From: Candidatus Uhrbacteria bacterium
GTDB taxonomy: Bacteria > Patescibacteriota > Patescibacteriia > UBA9934 > GWF2-40-263
Reading direction: 5' to 3'
Assembly: GCA_023246275.1 (NCBI GenBank)
Contig: JAHFIS010000034.1
Location: 1 to 7,481 of the forward strand
DNA: 7,481 bases
A program made the translations under genes and the position numbers. Every line of letters starts with the position of its first letter. Positions within the stretch are counted from its first letter, which is position 1. The notes beneath the pieces are model-generated. The model was not told where the DNA came from and did not search any database. It was given only the letters and a program-made list of their open reading frames with translations. Of this stretch, positions 1 to 4,338 are shown piece by piece.

Positions 1-75
1 ATCTGCCCCCGTCCGATCGACCTGCTCGCCTGGAAGCGGTCCATGGCTCCGAAACACGCGATCCACGAGGCATAA
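1..75 (+). CDS. C-terminal fragment of an unidentified protein
   Basis: Frame 1 is open from the window edge to a TAA at 73-75 and encodes 24 residues, ending in ...KRSMAPKHAIHEA. Third codon positions are mostly G or C, as in the other genes here, and the stop lies 9 bases before a strong plus-strand terminator, which is the expected arrangement for a gene end. The other two forward frames are also open over this short stretch, so the frame choice rests on codon use and the well-placed stop. The fragment is too short to assign a family or function. Confidence 0.55.
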   Translation: MCPRPIDLLAWKRSMAPKHAIHEA

Positions 76-84
76 GGTCGCTCT

Positions 85-110
85 GATCCCGCTTGGGATC
101 TTTTTTCTTT
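85..110 (+). terminator. Rho-independent terminator of the upstream plus-strand gene
   Basis: A perfect 6-bp stem GATCCC/GGGATC (85-90 with 95-100) with loop GCTT is followed at once by six T, a C and three more T. It ends the gene whose tail is at 1-75. Its T-tract runs into the tail of the opposing terminator at 112-141. Confidence 0.85.
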
Positions 111-111
111 G

Positions 112-141
112 GGACAAAAGAAAAAGAGACCCTTCGGTCTC
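112..141 (-). terminator. Rho-independent terminator of the minus-strand kinase-like gene
   Basis: Read on the minus strand, GAGACC (141-136), loop GAAG and GGTCTC (131-126) form a perfect 6-bp stem followed by TTTTTCTTTT (125-116). The first bases of the stem overlap the stop codon of the kinase-like gene (TGA at 142-140). It faces the plus-strand terminator at 85-110, so convergent transcription is blocked from both sides. Confidence 0.85.
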
Positions 142-718
142 AGAGCAACGCGTCGATCCTCTCGTAGAGGTGTTCCTTCGTCCCCGTATTGAGGACCCTC
201 GCGTCCGCGAGCCTCATGACCTCGCGCAGGCCGGTGTTCCCGTTCAGCCGCTCGATGGCGACGAAGTCCTCCCAGGACATCCCCTTCTCTCCCGGGCGTT
301 CACCGCGGTTGCGAATGCGCTCGAACCGCGTTTCCTGGGGGGCGACGATCGCCACGAGCCGGAAGAACGTGTTGCGCGGACTCTTCGCAAACTCTCTGCG
401 GTAATACGCGACCTCGTCGACGTTGCGGATGCCGACGATCGCCACGGACCACGGCCCGTCGCACCCGACGTACTGGTATCGGTTCCAAATGGAGCGGACG
501 ACGTCGACCGCGACCCACTGGTACCCGAGTACCTTCGCGTTCGCCTCGAACAGCGCCGACATGTTCGCGGGGATCGGTTCGCGCCCGTTGCACTCCAGCC
601 GTGAGCGCAAATAGTCCGAATGTCGTTCCATCGCGCTCTCCATTCGCCGTCCGCTGATCCTCCTGGCAGCCTCGTCCTTTCCCGCCCCCGTGCTTCCGCA
701 CAGACCGATGATATTCAT
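140..718 (-). CDS. P-loop nucleotide kinase-like protein (dephospho-CoA kinase-like / UPF0200-type)
   Basis: This 192-aa cytoplasmic protein begins MNIIGLCGSTGAGKDEA, with a Walker A motif GSTGAGKD at residues 8-15. Further on it has VAIVGIRNVDEVAYYRREF (about 92-110), APQETRFERIRNRG (126-139), an acidic/aromatic stretch MSWEDF (147-152) and LADARVLNTGTKEHL (170-184). This order of blocks resembles the archaeal UPF0200/AAA_18 proteins related to dephospho-CoA kinase and dNMP kinases, so a phosphotransferase is likely, but the substrate cannot be told. The acidic residue usual in the Walker B-like strand (..DGIR..) is replaced by Val (VGIR), which may reduce or alter activity. The start at 718 is chosen because GGAGG lies 4 nt upstream; an in-frame extension to 910 runs back through the promoter into mgtE and has no support. 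The gene has its own promoter in the 53-bp gap after mgtE. Confidence 0.8.
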   Translation of the reverse strand: MNIIGLCGSTGAGKDEAARRISGRRMESAMERHSDYLRSRLECNGREPIPANMSALFEANAKVLGYQWVAVDVVRSIWNRYQYVGCDGPWSVAIVGIRNVDEVAYYRREFAKSPRNTFFRLVAIVAPQETRFERIRNRGERPGEKGMSWEDFVAIERLNGNTGLREVMRLADARVLNTGTKEHLYERIDALL

Positions 719-734
719 GGAACCTCCGCGCGCA

Positions 735-763
735 TTCTTAGCAGGATTTCGGGCGCGCGTCAA
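735..763 (-). promoter_or_regulatory. Sigma-70 promoter of the kinase-like gene
   Basis: On the minus strand, TTGACG (763-758) is followed by a 17-bp spacer and TAAGAA (740-735), preceded by TGC, an extended -10 element. The predicted start near 728 gives a leader of about 10 nt holding GGAGG just before the ATG at 718. The -35 begins only 8 bases beyond the mgtE stop. Confidence 0.6.
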
Positions 764-771
764 CGCTCCGC

Positions 772-1968
772 CTAAAGCAGAACGCTCGCCAGCCCGAGAA
801 ACATGAAAAACCCAAGCACGTCCGTGCAGGTCGTGATGAAGATGGTCGCGCTCGTGGCCGGGTCCTTGCCAAGCTTCTGCATGACCATCGGGATAACGGC
901 CCCGGCGCATCCGGCAACCATGAGGTTGAACACCATCGCGGTTCCGGTGACGAGACCGAGCATCGGATTCTGGTTGAAGACGGTCGCGATGACGGCGACG
1001 ATCGCCCCGTTGATCGCCCCGTTTACGAATCCCGCGCCGATCTCGTTCAGCACCACGCGCAGGCCGCTCGCAAGCTCCACCTCCTTCATCGCCAGGCCGC
1101 GGACCATCACGGCAAGCGTCTGCGTCGCCGCGTTCCCTCCCATCCCGGCGACGATCGGCATGAACGCCGCGAGCACGACCGTCTTCGAGATCGTGTCCGA
1201 GAACAGGCTCACCACCGACGCGGCGAGAAAGGCCGTCGCGAGGTTGATCACGAGCCAGACGGCGCGCGAGCGAACCTTGAGCGCGACTGAGTCGTGCACG
1301 TCCTCCTCCTGGCTCACGCCGGCGAAGTCGTACAGCGACTGGGTCTGCTGGGCGTGCATCACGCGGAGAACGTCGTCGGTGAACACGACGCCCATGATGC
1401 TCTCGTCGGCGTCGAGCACCACGATGCGGGTGTGAGGATGGGCCTTGAACATGCGGACGACGTCCCGCTCGGGAAGGTCGAACCGCGCCGTCGCGACGGG
1501 CTTCAGGCCGCTCGCGATCCTGTCGCTCGGCTTGTGTTCCACGAGCTCATGGCCGTGCAGCTCGCCGGCGAGCAGGCCGTCTTCCACGGCGAGGATGACC
1601 GGGAACTTTCCGGTCAGGTTCTCGTGCTTGGTCAGGTCCTCGGCCACGTGCTCGTACGTCGCGCTCTTCGGGACTTGAATATAGTTGAGATCCATCATGC
1701 CGGCGGCCTCGTGCGGATGGAACGAGAGGAGGCGCTCGACCTTTCCCTTGATTTCCTCGGAGAGACTCCGAACGAGAACCTTCCTCCGGCGCGGGGACAC
1801 GAAGCGCAGGATTTCCGACGCCTCGTCGGGATCCACGTATTTGAGAAGCTGGAGAACCTCCTCGTCCCGAAGCCTCCGAAGGACTGCCCCGCCCTCGCGG
1901 TCGGACAGCTTCAGCAGCTCCTGGCCCTGGCGGCCGACGGGAATGTCGCGGATGGCATCTGTGGTCAT
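772..1968 (-). CDS. mgtE: Magnesium transporter MgtE
   Basis: This 398-aa protein is a member of the MgtE family of inner-membrane Mg2+ channels, whose cytoplasmic domains sense Mg2+ and gate the pore. An N-terminal helical MgtE_N region (about 1-95, with DEEVLQLLKYVDPDEASEIL) precedes two CBS domains (about 97-150 and 155-210). The connecting helix follows, and the membrane part starts near 236 with about five hydrophobic segments. The signature PIVAGMGGNAATQ is at 271-283. Asp369 in LGKDPATSATIF matches the conserved pore Asp of the family, and TDVLGFF follows at 382-388. At 398 aa it is shorter than the usual ~450, mainly in the N domain. It is divergent from rpsP. No SD is seen, and an extended -10 lies 10 nt before the ATG. 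No terminator follows the stop, so some transcripts may continue into the kinase-like gene. Confidence 0.95.
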   Translation of the reverse strand: MTTDAIRDIPVGRQGQELLKLSDREGGAVLRRLRDEEVLQLLKYVDPDEASEILRFVSPRRRKVLVRSLSEEIKGKVERLLSFHPHEAAGMMDLNYIQVPKSATYEHVAEDLTKHENLTGKFPVILAVEDGLLAGELHGHELVEHKPSDRIASGLKPVATARFDLPERDVVRMFKAHPHTRIVVLDADESIMGVVFTDDVLRVMHAQQTQSLYDFAGVSQEEDVHDSVALKVRSRAVWLVINLATAFLAASVVSLFSDTISKTVVLAAFMPIVAGMGGNAATQTLAVMVRGLAMKEVELASGLRVVLNEIGAGFVNGAINGAIVAVIATVFNQNPMLGLVTGTAMVFNLMVAGCAGAVIPMVMQKLGKDPATSATIFITTCTDVLGFFMFLGLASVLL

Positions 1969-1978
1969 AGTGGTTCAA

Positions 1979-1987
1979 ATGATAGCA
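1979..1987 (-). promoter_or_regulatory. Extended -10 element of mgtE
   Basis: The minus strand reads TGCTATCAT (1987-1979). No TTGACA-like -35 lies at 16-18 bp spacing. The element ends 10 nt before the mgtE ATG (1968), which predicts a transcript start near 1972 and a leader of only about 4 nt without SD. Confidence 0.45.
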
Positions 1988-1990
1988 CAA

Positions 1991-2019
1991 TTGACAGTTC
2001 CGCGCCCTTCCGCTATGAT
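1991..2019 (+). promoter_or_regulatory. Near-consensus sigma-70 promoter of rpsP
   Basis: TTGACA (1991-1996), a 17-bp spacer and TATGAT (2014-2019) match the consensus in 6/6 and 5/6 positions. The predicted start is near 2026, giving an rpsP leader of about 33 nt. A strong promoter fits a ribosomal protein gene. Confidence 0.85.
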
Positions 2020-2058
2020 TCCGGCACCGTTCAACACGCTCATGTTTGAACCAAACCT

Positions 2059-2382
2059 ATGCTGTCAATTCGTCTCACCCGCGTCGGAAAGAAGAAGCAG
2101 CCCATGTACCGCGTGGTCATCATGGACAAGCAGAAGGACCCGTGGGGCAAGTCCCTCGAAATCCTTGGAAACCGCAACCCGCGCACCAAGGAGACCACGC
2201 TGAACGCCGAGCGCATCCAATACTGGATCAGCAAGGGCGCCCAGCCTTCCGAGTCGGTCTGGAACCTCCTGGTCGACCAGAAGATCGTCGACGGAAAGAA
2301 GCGCAACGTGACGCATCTTACCGCCGCGCGCCAGAAGACCATCGCCGCGGAAAAGGCGAAGGCAACGGAAACCGCCGCTTAG
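2059..2382 (+). CDS. rpsP: 30S ribosomal protein S16 (bS16)
   Basis: This 107-aa protein starts MLSIRLTRVGKKKQPMYRVVIMDK, the typical N terminus of bacterial S16. It continues with the family blocks LEILGNRNPRTK (about 34-45), LNAERIQYWISKGAQPSESVWNLL (48-71) and a Lys/Ala-rich tail. S16 is an early-binding protein of the 30S body. The start is fixed by homology. No SD precedes it: the bases before the ATG are TTTGAACCAAACCT, so initiation must rely on something else, such as S1 or an open leader. The gene has its own strong promoter and its stop lies in the loop of its terminator, so it appears monocistronic. It is not followed by the KH-protein, rimM or trmD genes often seen downstream, nor preceded by ffh. 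Confidence 0.96.
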   Translation: MLSIRLTRVGKKKQPMYRVVIMDKQKDPWGKSLEILGNRNPRTKETTLNAERIQYWISKGAQPSESVWNLLVDQKIVDGKKRNVTHLTAARQKTIAAEKAKATETAA

Positions 2383-2391
2383 GCGGTTTTT
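2369..2391 (+). terminator. Rho-independent terminator of rpsP
   Basis: AAACCGCC (2369-2376) pairs perfectly with GGCGGTTT (2382-2389) around loop GCTTA, with T at 2387-2391. The last rpsP codons form the left arm and the TAG stop (2380-2382) is mostly in the loop. Confidence 0.85.
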
Positions 2392-2417
2392 CGTTTCGTC
2401 GGACGGTTGACGAAACG
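2392..2417. other. Perfect 9-bp stem-loop just after the rpsP terminator
   Basis: CGTTTCGTC (2392-2400) and GACGAAACG (2409-2417) are perfect inverted copies around an 8-base loop. No T-tract follows on either strand, so it is not a standard terminator. It could be an mRNA 3'-end processing or stability hairpin, or a protein site. Its right arm overlaps a TTGACG (2407-2412) that could be a -35 for the next gene, although the hexamer 17 bp further (CACCCT) is a poor -10. Confidence 0.5.
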
Positions 2418-2438
2418 CAGGCTTTGTGTCACCCTCTG

Positions 2439-2461
2439 GGTCTTCGGATCGTCCGAAGACC
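2439..2461 (+). promoter_or_regulatory. Perfect 10-bp stem-loop in the leader of the 121-aa orphan gene
   Basis: GGTCTTCGGA (2439-2448) and TCCGAAGACC (2452-2461) pair completely around a 3-base TCG loop. It lies 21 bases before the ATG at 2483 and 6 bases before GGAG (2468-2471). No T-tract follows. Its place resembles the hairpins found at the presumed mRNA 5' ends of the genes at 3723 and 5109, but the sequence is different. Confidence 0.5.
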
Positions 2462-2482
2462 TGCCATGGAGAACCCCGACCG

Positions 2483-2848
2483 ATGCCCACCGACCCCGCC
2501 TCCCAGTCCCCTCCCACCAAGTCCAGCTACCGCGCGCTCCTCCTGCTCGTGGAGATCATGACCGCGCTCGAAACCGACGCGCTCCACGAGAACATCGTTC
2601 GCGGGACGCTGAAGTTCGTCGAGCCCGGCTCGAAGGGCGGCGACGGGCTGTTCCGCGTCCATGCCGACCGCCTTCCGGGAAACGAGAACGGGCTCCCGGG
2701 CGAGGCGCCGACGCACATTCCCGACGACGCCGCGGAGAACGTCGCCGACAACATCCGGAACGGGAAGCGCATCCTCCTCCCCGTCCACTTCCTCGAGCCG
2801 TTCACGCCGTCCGCGTCGCGCTTCGCCGCGCGGCGAGCCGAGGCGTAG
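2483..2848 (+). CDS. Hypothetical 121-aa protein
   Basis: The protein starts MPTDPASQSPPTKSSYRALLLL. I do not recognise a family. After a Pro/Ser-rich N terminus (1-15), residues 15-32 form a hydrophobic/amphipathic stretch (YRALLLLVEIMTALETDAL) that looks like a soluble helix and not a signal peptide. An acidic/Gly-rich middle follows (KFVEPGSKGGDGLFRVHADRLPGNENG), then a helix-like PDDAAENVADNIRNGKRILLPVHFLEPF and an Ala/Arg-rich tail. ATG 2483 is preferred over the in-frame GTG at 2426, because the upstream part is encoded by the 2439-2461 hairpin and GGAG lies 11 nt before the ATG, a long spacing. Codon use is GC-rich like the neighbours. It is separated from rpsP by a terminator and two hairpins and followed by its own terminator, so it is probably expressed alone. 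Confidence 0.7.
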   Translation: MPTDPASQSPPTKSSYRALLLLVEIMTALETDALHENIVRGTLKFVEPGSKGGDGLFRVHADRLPGNENGLPGEAPTHIPDDAAENVADNIRNGKRILLPVHFLEPFTPSASRFAARRAEA

Positions 2849-2852
2849 GCTG

Positions 2853-2880
2853 CGACGACGCTATGTCGTCGTTTTTTCTT
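2853..2880 (+). terminator. Rho-independent terminator of the 121-aa orphan gene
   Basis: CGACGAC (2853-2859) pairs perfectly with GTCGTCG (2865-2871) around loop GCTAT, followed by six T, C and TTT. The same DNA encodes the last codons of the convergent SprT-like gene, whose stop (2863-2861) is in the loop. On the minus strand the hairpin has no T-tract behind it. Confidence 0.85.
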
Positions 2881-3607
2881 TGGCGAACGAAAGCAGGAAC
2901 CGCCTATCAAACGTCGGCGAGCAGACCGCGCAGGAGCTTGCCTTCGACAATTTTCTGAATCGAACGATCTCGTGGCCGAGCGGGCAGACGTATAGAAATG
3001 TCATCGGGAGAAGCCTTGAGAGGGTCGTCGTTCGCTCGCGAACGTCGTCTTCCGTCCAGGTCTGCTTCCACGCCTTCGGAACCGCCGCGGCGAGCGACCG
3101 GTCGCGGCGAACCGACAGAATTCCCGGCCTCCCCTTTCCGCGAAGATGGCGGAGCCGAACGCGGGTATGCGGCTCGAACGTCGGGACGGGGCGGCCGCCG
3201 ACGGACTGGTACGCGTCGTGCAGCGCGGCGACCGTCGCGTTGAACGCCTTCCCGTGGCGCGCCGGCCGGATCGTCCCGTCGCATTCCTCCGCAATGTGCC
3301 ACAGCTCGTGCATCACGGTCTCAAGCGCCTGCCGCGCCGGAGCCGCCGCCGAGACAAGCGAGACATTGAACGTGATCACGTACAAAATCTCGCGCCCGCC
3401 GACCGTCATCTTCGAGAATATCGGGTCATGCCCTCGCCGTTCCTTCGCCTCTCTCAATCCGAGCGTCTCGCCAAGCCGCGTCGGCGGGAGCTTTCGGACG
3501 CAGACGAGGATCTTGGACGGGTCGACGTGCGACAAAGCAGGCACGACGCGGCAAGCGGTCGAGACGATGGAGGAAAAGATGTTCGGCAGGTGGTGCGGGT
3601 CCGCCAT
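2861..3607 (-). CDS. SprT-like zinc metalloprotease with C-terminal zinc ribbon
   Basis: This 248-aa protein carries HELWH at residues 100-104 and a third likely zinc ligand, H118, in ARHGKAF. The spacing, HExxH then 13 residues then HG, matches the SprT/Spartan-type metallopeptidase pattern. The region before it (SKILVCVRKL, about 31-40; GREILYVITFNVSL, about 71-84) fits the beta strands leading to the helix with the catalytic Glu101. Near the C terminus, YVCPLGH (C208, H212) and SSCAVC (C226, C229) form a probable zinc ribbon, as in many SprT family members. Eukaryotic Spartan cleaves DNA-protein crosslinks; the bacterial role is not well known. ATG 3607 is chosen because the longer in-frame start (3694) would read through the divergent promoter and RNA leader. 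No SD is visible and an extended -10 sits 10 nt before the ATG. The last residues (..EKTTT) come from the opposite terminator. Confidence 0.85.
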   Translation of the reverse strand: MADPHHLPNIFSSIVSTACRVVPALSHVDPSKILVCVRKLPPTRLGETLGLREAKERRGHDPIFSKMTVGGREILYVITFNVSLVSAAAPARQALETVMHELWHIAEECDGTIRPARHGKAFNATVAALHDAYQSVGGRPVPTFEPHTRVRLRHLRGKGRPGILSVRRDRSLAAAVPKAWKQTWTEDDVRERTTTLSRLLPMTFLYVCPLGHEIVRFRKLSKASSCAVCSPTFDRRFLLSFAKEKTTT

Positions 3608-3617
3608 ATCGTGGGAC

Positions 3618-3626
3618 AGTGTAGCA
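3618..3626 (-). promoter_or_regulatory. Extended -10 element of the SprT-like gene
   Basis: The minus strand reads TGCTACACT (3626-3618), with no recognisable -35 at 16-18 bp. It ends 10 nt before the ATG at 3607, the same geometry as at mgtE, predicting a leader of about 4 nt without SD. Confidence 0.45.
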
Positions 3627-3638
3627 CGGATGCCCGGA

Positions 3639-3667
3639 TTGACGCCGGACCGGATTGCTGCTATGGT
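3639..3667 (+). promoter_or_regulatory. Sigma-70 promoter of the 163-aa coiled-coil gene
   Basis: TTGACG (3639-3644), a 17-bp spacer and TATGGT (3662-3667), with TGC before the -10. The predicted start is near 3674, directly before the conserved hairpin at 3675. Position for position it matches the promoter at 5027-5055. Confidence 0.75.
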
Positions 3668-3674
3668 GGCGCAT

Positions 3675-3704
3675 CGTTTGACCCGCCGATGCACGGCGCG
3701 AACG
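3675..3704 (+). ncRNA. Conserved 5'-leader hairpin, copy 1
   Basis: CGTTTG (3675-3680) pairs with CGAACG (3699-3704), and CGCCG (3684-3688) with CGGCG (3694-3698). A 3-base bulge ACC lies on the 5' side and the loop is ATGCA. The same fold occurs at 5063-5092: stem pair T3678-A3701 is C-G there, and U-G 3679-3700 is C-G. It begins at or within a base of the predicted transcript start. An SD (GGAG, 3713-3716) and the ATG (3723) follow. A 5'-end stability element or a regulated leader is possible. Confidence 0.65.
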
Positions 3705-3722
3705 ATTCAGCCGGAGAATACC

Positions 3723-4214
3723 ATGCCCGATACCAAACCTTCCGACGAAACGACAGACACGACGCCTGCCATGTCCTACAACGACTGCGCGACGGTGGCC
3801 GCGGAACTCGCCGTGCTGTGCCGCAAGCACGAGAAGGCTCGGGAGGACGCGGTGAACCAGCTCGCCCAGGCCGAATCACGGCTGCCAGGGCTTCGCAAGC
3901 AGCAGCTGATCCACGAGACCCTGCTCGCCTGCCAGGTCGCCGCGGCACAAGCGGTCTCCGAAGGAACCCGGCGGAATGAGACGTGCGCGGCCGAGGAAGA
4001 GCAGGCCCGCGAAGAGCTCGCGAAAACGAGGGGGGAACTGACCAAGCTGATCGAGACGACGATCCCGGACCTGAAGTCCCGCGTCGTCGGGCTCAACGCG
4101 ATCATCGCCGCCGTCCGCGCCGCCGAGCTCGAAGCAACGGGTCGGGCCGTCGCGCTGTTCGATGCCGAGACCGTTGCCCTCGAAGAGGCCGATAAGGAGA
4201 GACGACAAGGATAG
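3723..4214 (+). CDS. Hypothetical 163-aa coiled-coil protein
   Basis: The protein begins MPDTKPSDETTDTTPAM, a polar Thr/Asp-rich tail of about 17 residues. The remainder is almost entirely helical and rich in Ala, Glu, Lys and Leu, with heptad-like spacing over about 25-160. There is no signal peptide or membrane segment, and no family I recognise. Residues 33-134 align without gaps to residues 170-271 of the protein at 5109 (about a quarter identical by eye). The clearest blocks are REELAKTRGELTKLIE against REELDDTNARLVGLNE, and LRKQQLIHETLL against VRRRARFLEALL. The ATG is supported by GGAG 6 nt upstream and by the promoter/hairpin leader. The same frame is open far upstream (to 2661), but that part is antisense to the SprT-like gene. 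Its own promoter and terminator make it a one-gene unit. A structural or scaffold role is possible but unproven. Confidence 0.75.
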   Translation: MPDTKPSDETTDTTPAMSYNDCATVAAELAVLCRKHEKAREDAVNQLAQAESRLPGLRKQQLIHETLLACQVAAAQAVSEGTRRNETCAAEEEQAREELAKTRGELTKLIETTIPDLKSRVVGLNAIIAAVRAAELEATGRAVALFDAETVALEEADKERRQG

Positions 4215-4217
4215 CCT

Positions 4218-4250
4218 GCGACCGGAACGATCCGGCCGCTTTTTTCTTTT
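4218..4250 (+). terminator. Rho-independent terminator of the 163-aa coiled-coil gene
   Basis: CCGGA (4222-4226) and TCCGG (4231-4235) pair around loop ACGA, extended by GCG/CGC across an A·C mismatch. TTTTTTCTTTT follows at 4240-4250, three bases after the TAG. Confidence 0.85.
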
Positions 4251-4287
4251 GGAGATATGATCGACTGGTCACAGCCGCCTACCGCGG

Positions 4288-4316
4288 TTGACAAACGCCT
4301 CGTTTTCCAGTACATT
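4288..4316 (+). promoter_or_regulatory. Sigma-70 promoter of the zinc-ribbon/HTH gene
   Basis: TTGACA (4288-4293), a 17-bp spacer and TACATT (4311-4316). The predicted start near 4323 leaves a leader of about 16 nt that carries GGAGG (4325-4329) ahead of the ATG at 4339. The conserved hairpin of the neighbouring leaders is absent here. Confidence 0.7.
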
Positions 4317-4338
4317 CCGGCCCTGGAGGACAGAAAAA

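Larger units (their letters stand above)
1971..2053. repeat. 9-bp inverted repeat flanking the mgtE/rpsP divergent promoters
   Basis: TGGTTCAAA at 1971-1979 and TTTGAACCA at 2045-2053 are perfect inverted copies, lying 2 nt from the mgtE ATG and 5 nt from the rpsP ATG. A further GTTCAA at 2029-2034 can pair with TTGAAC at 2046-2051 in the rpsP leader (6-bp stem, 11-nt loop). The repeat could be an operator pair, an RNA hairpin or chance; nothing in the window tells these apart. Confidence 0.35.

Noticed and set aside
772..2049. Long plus-strand reading frames at 803-1435 and 1294-2049
   Set aside because: They are antisense shadows of mgtE, which is identified over its full length by homology.
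1969..2058. Mg2+-sensing riboswitch (M-box or ykkC-like) ahead of mgtE
   Set aside because: The whole intergenic gap is 90 bp, and the predicted mgtE leader is about 4 nt, far too short for such a riboswitch.
3608..3694. Minus-strand start at 3694 for the SprT-like gene (begins MHRRVKRCATIAA)
   Set aside because: The extra 29 residues are the antisense of the divergent promoter and hairpin. A near-identical peptide (MHRRVGRCATIAP) is read from the other leader copy at 5082, showing that it reflects the DNA/RNA repeat and not a protein domain.
2661..3722. In-frame upstream extension of the coiled-coil gene at 3723, giving a 517-aa reading frame
   Set aside because: The extension is antisense to the SprT-like gene, which has catalytic motifs, and it runs through the promoter, hairpin and SD of the 3723 gene. 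Its translation is Arg/Ser-rich, typical of a wrong frame in GC-rich DNA.
3689..3722. Small upstream ORF starting at the ATG in the hairpin loop (ATGCACGGCGCG in both leaders)
   Set aside because: No SD precedes it, the frames behind the two copies diverge at once, and the conservation is explained by the loop and stem.
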